A stretch of DNA of 36,054 nt from a bacterium (GTDB lineage Bacteria; Bacteroidota; Bacteroidia; Chitinophagales; Chitinophagaceae): the NCBI GenBank assembly GCA_027364635.1, contig DAHXOZ010000012.1:1-36054 (forward strand), given 5' to 3'. Positions 18,194-27,533 of this stretch are shown here, in pieces. The notes beneath the pieces are model-generated. The model saw only the letters and a program-made list of their open reading frames with translations, had not been told where the DNA came from and ran no database searches. Position 1 is the first letter of the stretch. The number at the start of each line of letters is the position of its first letter. The translations under genes and the position numbers were made by a program.

Positions 18194-19585
18194 TCAGTAA
18201 GCTTTCTTATCTCCTTTAAAAACGAAAAAGACTGTTAACAATAAAATTTTAATATCCAGCCATAACGTCCAGTTTTCGAGATACCATAAATCTTTATTTA
18301 CTCTCATTTTTATTTGTTCGGGGTTAGTAATTTCGCCCCTGAACCCATTGATTTGAGCCCAACCGGTTATTCCGGGTTTTATGAATTGTCTTACCATATA
18401 ATCATCTACAATTTTTGAATAATCAGTGGTGTGTTTTATCATATGAGGGCGAGGTCCCACCAAACTCATTTCTCCTTTTAATACATTAAGAAATTGAGGA
18501 AATTCATCTAAGCTGCTTTTTCGCAAAAATCTGCCTAAAAAAGTAATGCGGCTGTCGTTACGGGTAGCTTGTTTTAAATCTGCATCCTTATTTTGCTTCA
18601 TGCTTCTGAATTTCCAGCAATAAAATGGTTTTTTATCTTTACCTGTTCTTAATTGTTTAAAAAAGATGGGAGTGCCTGATTCTAAAAAGATCAATAAACC
18701 GACAATTGGAATTAGCCATGAAAGAATGAAAATTGTAACAAATAAACTAATGGTAACATCGAGTGCTCTTTTTTTAATTCTGTTACCAGCATCATCAAGA
18801 GGTTCTTTTCTTAATGAAAGAATGGGCAATTCGCCAAAATATTCTATATGAACTTCTCTTGTAATAAATACACTAAGATTTGGAACTATTTTAAACCGGA
18901 TACATTCTTTTTCTGATTGATACATCAGATCATAGATATAATTATTTTGTTCCGGCGTAATTGTGGAAAATATCTCCTGTGCGTTAAGCTCTTTAGCTAT
19001 TTGTAAAGTGTCTGTAATGTTAGCCAGAACAGGATAGTGCGATAATTCGTCAATGTTTTCGTCATCTTCTATATAACCAATTATCTGTGTATTTAAACCA
19101 TCTTGCTCAAAGTATGCGGCTAACTTTTTGGCTGTTTCATTATAGCCCACAATAATTACCTTTTTAACAAGAAGACCGCTGTTTTTAAAATATTTAAAGA
19201 TGCCCAGGTAAATAAATTTATTGATGAGCAGCCCTAATCCAAAAGCCGCAGTGGTGGTAATTATAAAGAACCTGGAAACCACCAATTCTCGTGAAAAGAA
19301 CAAATAAAATAAAATAGTTATGACCCAGATCAAAAAAACCTGTATGGTGCGTTTAGTAAAATCTTCGAAATTCAGGACTATTGAATTGGCATAGGTTCTT
19401 AAGAAGAAAGCAAGTATTACCCAGGAAGCGTTGGATATGATTACATATTTGAAATAAGCATCTGTCGATGCGAAATGTACACTATTTGTAAATATTAGCT
19501 GAAATATTATAAAAACGATATTCAGAGCAACTATGTCCAGAATCAATAAAGTTATTTGCAAGTATCGTTCAAACTGACGGTTCAC
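18194..19585 (-). CDS. WcaJ-type undecaprenyl-phosphate sugar phosphotransferase (exopolysaccharide initiating polyprenyl glycosylphosphotransferase)
   Basis: 463 aa; N-terminal TM bundle, central nucleotide-binding-like domain, then 'KRALDVTISLFVTIFIL...PIFFKQLRTGKDKKPFYCWKFRSM...LRKSSLDEFPQFLNVLKGEMSLVGPRPHM...KPGITGWAQINGFRGE'. Start codon reads GTG. Confidence 0.93.
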   Translation of the reverse strand: MNRQFERYLQITLLILDIVALNIVFIIFQLIFTNSVHFASTDAYFKYVIISNASWVILAFFLRTYANSIVLNFEDFTKRTIQVFLIWVITILFYLFFSRELVVSRFFIITTTAAFGLGLLINKFIYLGIFKYFKNSGLLVKKVIIVGYNETAKKLAAYFEQDGLNTQIIGYIEDDENIDELSHYPVLANITDTLQIAKELNAQEIFSTITPEQNNYIYDLMYQSEKECIRFKIVPNLSVFITREVHIEYFGELPILSLRKEPLDDAGNRIKKRALDVTISLFVTIFILSWLIPIVGLLIFLESGTPIFFKQLRTGKDKKPFYCWKFRSMKQNKDADLKQATRNDSRITFLGRFLRKSSLDEFPQFLNVLKGEMSLVGPRPHMIKHTTDYSKIVDDYMVRQFIKPGITGWAQINGFRGEITNPEQIKMRVNKDLWYLENWTLWLDIKILLLTVFFVFKGDKKAY

Positions 19586-19626
19586 TGTTTGTTTTCGTTT
19601 TTAGGTATTTTTAAATAGTCAATTAA

Positions 19627-20820
19627 TTAAATGGCAAATACCCTCTTGTATAAACGTAATAACTTTTGGCTTTCGTGTGTCCACGAAAGTTTATTAATAA
19701 TCCTGTCGTAACCAAAGTTTCCCATTTCAACACGTTCTTTATCGTGATCAAGTAACCACATTATTTTATTTGCGAAATCTTCAGTTGAGGTATTTTCTGC
19801 GTATAAAGAAGCCCTTTCGGCAGATAATTTTCCCTCCTTTAGATTAAATTGAACAATTGGTTTTTTCAACGCCATGTATTCCATGATTTTGTTCATGGTT
19901 GATAAATTATTCATCTCTGTAGGCTTGTCCGGATTAACACATACATCAGCCGTATTTAAGATTTCGACCATTTTCTGATCGTCTACTCTTCCATAAAAGT
20001 CTACAAAATCTTGTAGCCCCAAATCAGCAGTGATGGTTTTAATTTTTGCTAATTCTGTACCATCTCCAATAATTGCAAACTGAACGTCCTGCCTTTTTTC
20101 GGTAATTATCTTTGCTGACTGAAGTAAAAGGTCTAAACCTTCCTGTTCTCCAATAACCCCCACGTATCCAATAAGAAAACGGCGCCCTTTTTTATAAGAC
20201 AAATTTTCTGGTCCTGGAGTTAAACGGTCTAATTTTGGGCCACTTCTTACAACTTGTACTTTTTCAGAAGGCATTTTTCCACGATTTATCGCAATTTCTT
20301 TGTAAGATTCATTTGTTGCGATACTATAGTTTGCACAGGCAAAAGTTAAACGTTCAGCCAACAACATAAATTTATAAAAAAGTCCCTTCTTATTATATTT
20401 TGCAATGTATAATTCCGGATTAATATCATGGTGATCGAAAACGTATTTTACACCAAAAATTTTATAAAATAATGCCGGAATAAAGATAAGATCAGGTGGA
20501 TTACAACCTTGAATTACCTGAAATCTGTTTTTGATAAAAATTTTTAAGCTTAAAAAAAATTCCCAGAATAGTGCTACGGAATATTCTAAAAGATAACCTA
20601 AAGCTCCCTTACCTTCTAAAGGAAGAGGATGACGGTAAATATCAATTTCATTAATACACTCAAATGATTGATTGTATCCTTTCATTTTAGGGCATATAAT
20701 GCTGACTTTTGCACCGGCTTCTTTAAGTGTAGTAGCTTCCTGCCATACACGCCTGTCGAAAGGTACCGGTAAATTTTCAACAATTATTAAAATATGTTTT
20801 CCTTTGAACATAAGACTCAC
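19627..20820 (-). CDS. GT4 family glycosyltransferase
   Basis: 'LPVPFDRRVWQEATTLKEAGAKVSIICPK', 'FLIGYVGVIGEQEGLDLLL', 'FDHHDINPELY'; GT-B fold-like. The listed start is GTG at 20820; an ATG lies at 20811. Confidence 0.88.
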   Translation of the reverse strand: MSLMFKGKHILIIVENLPVPFDRRVWQEATTLKEAGAKVSIICPKMKGYNQSFECINEIDIYRHPLPLEGKGALGYLLEYSVALFWEFFLSLKIFIKNRFQVIQGCNPPDLIFIPALFYKIFGVKYVFDHHDINPELYIAKYNKKGLFYKFMLLAERLTFACANYSIATNESYKEIAINRGKMPSEKVQVVRSGPKLDRLTPGPENLSYKKGRRFLIGYVGVIGEQEGLDLLLQSAKIITEKRQDVQFAIIGDGTELAKIKTITADLGLQDFVDFYGRVDDQKMVEILNTADVCVNPDKPTEMNNLSTMNKIMEYMALKKPIVQFNLKEGKLSAERASLYAENTSTEDFANKIMWLLDHDKERVEMGNFGYDRIINKLSWTHESQKLLRLYKRVFAI

Positions 20821-22124
20821 CAGTTAATGCCTTTGTAATTTGAACTTTCCAAAAGGCTATCGTCCAAACGAACCATATCAATAATTATTTTATCGCCGCA
20901 GTTTTTTAATAAAGGAATAAACTCTTTTTCCCTGGTATTGATAATGATTACATCCGACGTATCTATTACTTTTTTGGCATCATCCAGCATCAAACTGGAA
21001 AGATGAGGTATTTTGGAGTCAATGTATTCTTTATTAGTTCCTGTCAATAAAGAGAGATTAATATTCTTATCATAAATACAGATATTACAACCTTTACCAA
21101 TCAACGCTTCTATGATTGAAACAGCAGGGCTATTGCGCAGATCATCTGTTCCTTCTTTAAAACTTAATCCAAGAAATCCCAACTTTTTATTACCATACTG
21201 ATAAATCATCTTGATTGCTCTTTGGATTTGAATTTCGTTGGTTTTGTCAATACTGCTTATTACGGGTACATCTACATAAATATCGTGTGCAAGTGTTTGT
21301 AAGCCTTTTAAATCTTTGGGAAGACAGGAACCACCGTAAGCAAATCCTGGTTTAAAATAATAGGGCGATATATTGAGCTGTTTATCCTTGCAAAAAATCT
21401 CCATTACCTTATGCGAATCTATTCCTAATTCAGAGCAAATATTACCAATCTCATTTCCAAAGGAAATTTTTAGTGCATGGTAAGAATTATTTACATATTT
21501 CATGATCTCAGCAACCTGAAGATCTGTTATGATGATTTCTGAAGGCAAATTTTTATACAATTCTGCCACCTTATTTGCTGCAGTTTTATTGTCTGATCCA
21601 ATAAGGGTTAAAGGGGGATTGAAATAATCATTTACTGCAGTTCCTTCACGCAAAAATTCAGGATTATCAACAATGGCAAAACTGGTATTTCTTTTTTTTC
21701 CTGATTCTTTTTCAATAAGCTGAGCTACTTTATCGCATGTTCCTGGAAATATAGTTGATCGGATTGCTATTATGTGAAAATCGTCTTTTTCTTTAAGTGC
21801 CAAAGCGATATCTTCAGCAACTTTAAAAATGTATTCAAGATTGAGATGACCTTTATCACTGCTCGGAGTGCCAACACAAATAATGCTGATTTCTGTTTTT
21901 AAAACAGCTTCTTTAGCATTAGTAGTTGCTTCGATGGCTGAAGCCTTCTTTTGTTCAGAAATAATGTGATCAATATCTTTTTCGATAATGGTTGCTTTAC
22001 CGGAATTAATCTGGTTTACTTTGGTTTGGCTTACATCCACTCCCACAACATAATGGCCGTTTTTTGCCAGGCATCCGAGGCTAACACATCCTACATATCC
22101 TAATCCAAAAATACTAATATTCAA
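20817..22124 (-). CDS. algD: Nucleotide-sugar dehydrogenase, most like GDP-mannose 6-dehydrogenase (AlgD)
   Basis: 435 aa; 'ISIFGLGYVGCVSLGCLAKNGHYVVGVDVSQTKVNQINSG', 'KPGFAYGGSCLPKDLKGL', 'GFLGLSFKEGTDDLRNSPAVSIIEALIGKG', 'GTNKEYIDSKIPHLSSLM'. The GGSCLPKD and NKEYIxSKIPHxSSL segments match AlgD rather than the GGSCFPKD form usual in UDP-Glc dehydrogenases. Confidence 0.82.
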   Translation of the reverse strand: MNISIFGLGYVGCVSLGCLAKNGHYVVGVDVSQTKVNQINSGKATIIEKDIDHIISEQKKASAIEATTNAKEAVLKTEISIICVGTPSSDKGHLNLEYIFKVAEDIALALKEKDDFHIIAIRSTIFPGTCDKVAQLIEKESGKKRNTSFAIVDNPEFLREGTAVNDYFNPPLTLIGSDNKTAANKVAELYKNLPSEIIITDLQVAEIMKYVNNSYHALKISFGNEIGNICSELGIDSHKVMEIFCKDKQLNISPYYFKPGFAYGGSCLPKDLKGLQTLAHDIYVDVPVISSIDKTNEIQIQRAIKMIYQYGNKKLGFLGLSFKEGTDDLRNSPAVSIIEALIGKGCNICIYDKNINLSLLTGTNKEYIDSKIPHLSSLMLDDAKKVIDTSDVIIINTREKEFIPLLKNCGDKIIIDMVRLDDSLLESSNYKGINW

Positions 22125-22126
22125 TT

Positions 22127-23983
22127 TTAGAAGTTTTTATAGAAATTCTTATACCATAACTCAAGTGATAGCAGTATAAAAAGTTCGTGTTTATAATTAT
22201 GTTTCCTTTTTCGATGATCAGAAATCATTGTTTTTAATGCATCCAAATTAAAATAAATTTTACTGAAAGAACCTTCGCTGGAAATTAAATCTTCAAGAGT
22301 TACCGATAATTCGTCCTGGAACCATTCATCAACTGGAGTAGAAAAACCTCTTTTTTTTCTTTGAATGATCGAATTGGGTATCCACTTTTTTACTGCTTCA
22401 CGATGTAAATATTTTCCTGTTTTGCCTTTCAGTTTAAAAGATACGGGTAAGCTTTCGATAAAGTTTACCAAATCAATATCTAAATACGGCACTCTGTTTT
22501 CAATCGAATTTGCCATAGTGATCTTATCGTTAAATAACAATAAGTTATCTGGTAACATTGTTCGGGTATCAACGAATAAAAGTTTAGACAATGATCCGTT
22601 GGAACTGTCAGCCAAATCAAATGAATCAGAAAAAAGATAATTTAAAGATTCGTTTTTAAATTGGTTTAATTCGTTTTTATAAATCTCATTTTTTAAATCT
22701 TGGGTATAAATAGTGAAGATACCGATAAATCTTTCTAAATCATTTTTATACTGGATTGCATGTAAACCTCTTGCAAGGCTATGATTTCTTGGAAAAATTT
22801 TGGATAATAAATTAAGAGGAAGCAGCTTAAGTAGATTTTTATTAGCAGAGAGAAATTTTTCGCCAAAATATCTTTTATAACCTGCCATTGGCTCATCAAT
22901 TCCCTGCCCACTCATTACTACTTTAACATATTGACGGGCTAAGGCTGAAACAGAATTAAGTGCCGGAATAGTAGGCTCAGCAATTGGTTCTTCAACATGG
23001 TAGAAAGAATCATGAAATGTTTCCAGGTAAATTTTTTTATTTATAAGTACCTGGTGGTGATTTGAATTTATAAATTGTGCGGTTTCTTTGGCATATTCCG
23101 TTTCATTAAAATCTCCTTTTCCTTCAAATCCTAAAGTGAAAGTATTAACGGGGCTTGAATTGAATTGTGACATTAAATAGCCTAAGACGGCTGAGTCCAA
23201 CCCTCCGCTTAAAAGTAAACCTATTGGCACATCACCCAATAATTGTCTTTTAACCGCCTGTTTTAGCAAATACTGATATTGTTCAATTGCCTCTTCTTTC
23301 CCTATATGGTAATTTATTTTTTGGGTCTTATTCCAATATTTTTTTTCTTTTATTTGACCATTGAAATCATAGGCAAGATAACTTGCTGCCTTTAATTTAA
23401 AAATATTCTTAAAGATCGTCTGGGGTGCAGGGTTATAACGAAATGATAGAAATGTATTTACTGCATTTAAATCAATTTCTTTTTGGTAGGCGTTATTAGA
23501 AAGGATGACCTTCAACTCTGATCCAAAAACAAGTTTATTTGAGTCGAAATAAAAATATAATGGTTTTACGCCGAAATGATCTCTTGCCAGGTAAAGCTTC
23601 TGCTTAACTTTATCTAAAAATCCAAAAGCAAAAATTCCATTAAATTCTGAAATGGATTCAATTCCATATTCTCTTATATAATAGAGGATGGTCTCAGTGT
23701 CAGAATGTCCTTTAAATCTTATCCCTGTTAATTTTTTCCTTAATTCTAAATGATTATAAATCTCCCCGTTAAATATTATACAATAATTTCCACAATCAGA
23801 ATACATGGGCTGGTTGCCTGCTTCACTTAAATCCACAATTGACAGCCTCGTATGACCTAAATAAATCTGGTTACTACCAACGGTATCGCGAACAAGCCCT
23901 TGAGAGTCGGGCCCGCGGTGTCGGATAAATTCGAGAGTCTTCTCGTCTGTTGGCGTATTAACGCTACCGGCAATTCCACACAT
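22127..23983 (-). CDS. Asparagine synthase-like glutamine amidotransferase (divergent copy)
   Basis: 618 aa; N-terminal MCGIAGS with Cys2 glutaminase, 'RHRGPDSQG', 'IIFNGEIYNHLELR'; PPi-loop 'LLSGGLDSAVLGYL'; unusual 'VVMSGQGIDEPMAGYKRY'. Confidence 0.88.
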   Translation of the reverse strand: MCGIAGSVNTPTDEKTLEFIRHRGPDSQGLVRDTVGSNQIYLGHTRLSIVDLSEAGNQPMYSDCGNYCIIFNGEIYNHLELRKKLTGIRFKGHSDTETILYYIREYGIESISEFNGIFAFGFLDKVKQKLYLARDHFGVKPLYFYFDSNKLVFGSELKVILSNNAYQKEIDLNAVNTFLSFRYNPAPQTIFKNIFKLKAASYLAYDFNGQIKEKKYWNKTQKINYHIGKEEAIEQYQYLLKQAVKRQLLGDVPIGLLLSGGLDSAVLGYLMSQFNSSPVNTFTLGFEGKGDFNETEYAKETAQFINSNHHQVLINKKIYLETFHDSFYHVEEPIAEPTIPALNSVSALARQYVKVVMSGQGIDEPMAGYKRYFGEKFLSANKNLLKLLPLNLLSKIFPRNHSLARGLHAIQYKNDLERFIGIFTIYTQDLKNEIYKNELNQFKNESLNYLFSDSFDLADSSNGSLSKLLFVDTRTMLPDNLLLFNDKITMANSIENRVPYLDIDLVNFIESLPVSFKLKGKTGKYLHREAVKKWIPNSIIQRKKRGFSTPVDEWFQDELSVTLEDLISSEGSFSKIYFNLDALKTMISDHRKRKHNYKHELFILLSLELWYKNFYKNF

Positions 23984-23987
23984 TCAA

Positions 23988-25208
23988 TTAGCTTTTTAAA
24001 TAATTAGTTAATGCAAAAAATAATTGTGCCTGGGGCCATCTTAAATAAGGTATTTTATTTTTAATGTTGAAAATACTAACGCGGGTAATATAACTTCCGT
24101 TTTTGTTTTGATACTTTTCAACTAAATCTTTGACCATTTTATTCATAATATCACCGGCTTCAGCATCCTTTTCTTTCATAAGCAAACCCAGTGAAATTCC
24201 TTCAGCGTAATCATATAACTCTCTTTTTACGATATTCAACCTTGAAAGTTTCGCAAATGGTAAAGGTCTGCCGGTTGAATCGATCAGATTGTTTTTATAA
24301 AAATCATATCCCTTTTTTATGGCTTCTGAAATTCTTTCATCTTTTTTGAATTTGTTTATTTTAATAAGATTCTTTAAAACGAAGCAGGTGTGGAAATTAT
24401 CAACAAAATTATCTCTTTCATCATTAACTGCGTATTTCCAGGACCCATCAGAATTTTGATTCTTCAATATGAAATTTATATTTAAAGTTGCTTTTTTATA
24501 TGCTTCTTCATTATTGAAACGAATAAATCCTTCAATTAAGACAGATGCCCGATAAGCGTTTGCATTTACTATCTGACTGTTATCAATCGGGGAATAGCTA
24601 CATGCTGCAATATCTTTTTCTATCTGAGTGTCGGTTAGATCGTTCAACGTGAAAAGAAATATTGAATAAGCAGTGTCAAGATATTTTTTATCATTGGTAA
24701 TGTCAAATAGTTGCAGAAAAGCTTCAAAACAATAGCCGGTTGTAGTAATTAAAGGAATTCCACTCGTCCATAACCCTCTTGTTGTCATCCAGTCAAACGG
24801 GTATCCCCATGAATTGCCTGAAAATCCACTCACAGAACTTTTGAGTAATTCAACTGCAATTTTCTTGGCCTCTTCTAAGTATTCTTGGTTTGAGTTTACT
24901 TCATAAAGATTAAGGAAAGCCATGATAAAATGTGCATCCGCTATTGGAAATCTTTTTTTAGATACAAAGACTTTCCTTACTGATGGGAAAAAGATTTCAG
25001 ATACAAAGACAGGAGAAACTAATGGTATACCGGCGATTTTGTTTTTGTAATAGATTTCTTTTGCTTTTATTCCATAAGCCGTGCTCCAAAAGTCATATTG
25101 ATCATAAGAAGAATACCCATTTTTCCTGAGCCAGAGTATAAATTTTTCAATACTTTGGTTGACTTCCTGATGATATATTTTTATGTTCGTTTCTTTTTTT
25201 AATTCCAT
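23988..25208 (-). CDS. Hypothetical alpha/alpha-toroid-like protein (uronyl epimerase/lyase/hydrolase-like fold?)
   Basis: 406 aa; helix-rich repeats such as 'WGYPFDWMTTRGLWTSGIPLITTTGYCFEAFLQLFDITNDKKYLDTAYSI', 'DGSWKYAVNDERDNFVDNFHTCFVLKNLIKI', 'WPQAQLFFALTNYLKS', consistent with (alpha/alpha) barrel carbohydrate enzymes. Confidence 0.6.
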   Translation of the reverse strand: MELKKETNIKIYHQEVNQSIEKFILWLRKNGYSSYDQYDFWSTAYGIKAKEIYYKNKIAGIPLVSPVFVSEIFFPSVRKVFVSKKRFPIADAHFIMAFLNLYEVNSNQEYLEEAKKIAVELLKSSVSGFSGNSWGYPFDWMTTRGLWTSGIPLITTTGYCFEAFLQLFDITNDKKYLDTAYSIFLFTLNDLTDTQIEKDIAACSYSPIDNSQIVNANAYRASVLIEGFIRFNNEEAYKKATLNINFILKNQNSDGSWKYAVNDERDNFVDNFHTCFVLKNLIKINKFKKDERISEAIKKGYDFYKNNLIDSTGRPLPFAKLSRLNIVKRELYDYAEGISLGLLMKEKDAEAGDIMNKMVKDLVEKYQNKNGSYITRVSIFNIKNKIPYLRWPQAQLFFALTNYLKS

Positions 25209-25234
25209 TTTTTTATTCTAATAAATCAAAATCA

Positions 25235-26335
25235 TCAGCTGGTTTCAGCCTGATAAATATATTTTTCATTTAAAAGCTCTTCAAATTTTTCATTTAAATT
25301 TCTTGCGATTCTTTCAGAGGTAAATTTCTTAGCGAGTAAAAGATTATTTACTCTGATTTTGGCACGCAGTTCAGCATTTTTTGCAAGGGTTATAATTTTT
25401 TGCGAAAGGTCCCGGGGGTTTTCTTTTTCTACCCATAAGCAATTTTCATACTCTGTAAAATAGTCGGCGCAGGCATTTACTTTAGTAGTTATTACAGCTT
25501 GACCTGCAGCAACTGCCTGAAATATGGCCATAGGAAACCCTTCCCGATAGGAAGGTAAAATTGTTATATCACAGTTAGAGTAAAAATATTTGGTTTCTAG
25601 TTCGGGAATGTGTCCCAAAAAATTAATTTCATTTTCCAGGTTCAGTTTTTTAGCAAGTGAAGTTACTTCATCAAATAACGGGCCATCTCCCAGGCAAATT
25701 AATTTGAAGATAAGGGAATTTTCTTTTGCTAATTTACATGCATAAATTAAATCCAAAATTCCTTTCTGTTTCAGAAATCGTCCTACAAATAATAAAGTTA
25801 TAGTGGTTTCTTCTATGTTTAAACTTCTTTTAAAATTGGAGTCAGTATGGTAATTGGTGAAATCAACCGGATTTGCAGTAACCTGAATATTGTTCATAGC
25901 AAATGAAGAATTTTTGAAATTATTTAATTCCTCTCGAGATAAAACAAGGAATAAATCAACATTCCTGGAAAGATATTTATTAAGTATATTTTTTGAGCTG
26001 ACTACTGATTCAATCGTTCCGTGTGTTTTTAAAACAATTTTAATTTTACTATTAAATAATTTCAAAATAAAAATTGAAATAGAATCTCGAGCAACCGTCT
26101 TTTTATCAAAAGCTGTGTTCAGGTAAATGATGTCGCTCTTGTGTTTATTTAGTTTTCTTTTTAAATTAATAGCATTCTTTAAAATTAAAAAAAAACGCGA
26201 AACTATTCCTTCCACAGCATTTGAATTGCCATAATAGGACACTTCTACTTCATTTCCAATGTCTTTAAAAGCTTTTACCTCAGCTTCTGCTATCTCTTTA
26301 TGTACATTTACTGGAATTCCAAATAAAATCTTCAT
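25235..26335 (-). CDS. GT4 family glycosyltransferase
   Basis: 366 aa; 'ITLLFVGRFLKQKGILDLIYA', 'ITILPSYREGFPMAIFQAVAAGQAVITTKV' with EGFPxAxxxA GT4 donor-site motif. Confidence 0.9.
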   Translation of the reverse strand: MKILFGIPVNVHKEIAEAEVKAFKDIGNEVEVSYYGNSNAVEGIVSRFFLILKNAINLKRKLNKHKSDIIYLNTAFDKKTVARDSISIFILKLFNSKIKIVLKTHGTIESVVSSKNILNKYLSRNVDLFLVLSREELNNFKNSSFAMNNIQVTANPVDFTNYHTDSNFKRSLNIEETTITLLFVGRFLKQKGILDLIYACKLAKENSLIFKLICLGDGPLFDEVTSLAKKLNLENEINFLGHIPELETKYFYSNCDITILPSYREGFPMAIFQAVAAGQAVITTKVNACADYFTEYENCLWVEKENPRDLSQKIITLAKNAELRAKIRVNNLLLAKKFTSERIARNLNEKFEELLNEKYIYQAETS

Positions 26336-26357
26336 CTTCTGTACTCTTTATTATACC

Positions 26358-27533
26358 TTAATTTTTATGTTCATTGGTATTAATAAGTTTTTTTTCCTTT
26401 TCATTTAATTGAAATACAAATTCATCTATATTTTTTTTAATCTTTTCTCCCACAAGTTGCCATGAAAACTTTGATTCTGATAAGTTAAATCCATTTTCAC
26501 CCATTTGTTTACATTTTTCAGGGTTTTCAAAAAGTTTACAGATTGCCTCTGCATACTCTTGTGGATCATTGTTTATCAAATATCCATTATAGTCATTCTC
26601 TACTAAATCAGGAATAGAACCAATATTATTTGCAATAATAGGAAGCCGGTATTTCATAGCTTCTGTGAAAACAATACCAAAAGGCTCTCTCAATGTTGGA
26701 AGACAAAAAACGGAAGCGTTATTATAATATTGCGCAACCTCTTCTACAGGTATTTTCCCCACCACCGTGCAATTGGGCAAATGAATTTGAGGAGAGCAAC
26801 CAACGATTGTTAAACCGGCATCCGGATGTTTTGACAGTATTTTTTCAAATACCTTCAAGAGTATTGGGCCACCCTTTCTTTCCCATTCCACACCTACAAA
26901 TAATATATTCTTCTTAGCATACTTTTCGGTATTCTTTTCACTGTCAATTAATACATTGCTTCCTGCAAAAGCGGTTACCACTTTGGTCTCAGGTATTTTA
27001 TAATGATTAATAAGAGACCAGGTGATTAAACTGCCGAAGGTAAATATCATTGTGGCATCTTCATATATTTTCTCTTCTACTTTTTTGATAAATCTTACTG
27101 ATTTCATGTATTGCCCGGGATCAATATCAGGATACAATTTATTGGTTTGTGTAGTATGATCAGTATAAACAAAATGAGGAATACCTTCTAATTTACCATT
27201 GAACAAAGATTGCGTTTGGAAAGTGAATAAATATTTTTTGTTTTTATGCTTTTCCCGGATGAGGCGATTCAGATGAAGAGAAATATATGAAGTGGTAAAA
27301 AACCACGCCAGGGAATCTTTCCAATTTTTTTTTCCGGAAAGGATGTCAATACCATACTCTGTAACAAAATAATAAAGATTAATTATATAGTAAACAAACT
27401 TTATTTTGTATTTTTTAATATCATCAACTATGATTTCATTATGCGGAAATCCGGCAACTAAAAATTTGTAAACATTATTATTGATTTGAGAAAAGCTTCC
27501 CATCTTCATGAAAAGAATTTCTTTATTCTTCAT
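26358..27533 (-). CDS. GT4 family glycosyltransferase
   Basis: 391 aa; 'NILFVGVEWERKGGPILLKVFEKI', 'FCLPTLREPFGIVFTEAMKYRLPIIANNIGSIPDLV'. Confidence 0.9.
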   Translation of the reverse strand: MKNKEILFMKMGSFSQINNNVYKFLVAGFPHNEIIVDDIKKYKIKFVYYIINLYYFVTEYGIDILSGKKNWKDSLAWFFTTSYISLHLNRLIREKHKNKKYLFTFQTQSLFNGKLEGIPHFVYTDHTTQTNKLYPDIDPGQYMKSVRFIKKVEEKIYEDATMIFTFGSLITWSLINHYKIPETKVVTAFAGSNVLIDSEKNTEKYAKKNILFVGVEWERKGGPILLKVFEKILSKHPDAGLTIVGCSPQIHLPNCTVVGKIPVEEVAQYYNNASVFCLPTLREPFGIVFTEAMKYRLPIIANNIGSIPDLVENDYNGYLINNDPQEYAEAICKLFENPEKCKQMGENGFNLSESKFSWQLVGEKIKKNIDEFVFQLNEKEKKLINTNEHKN

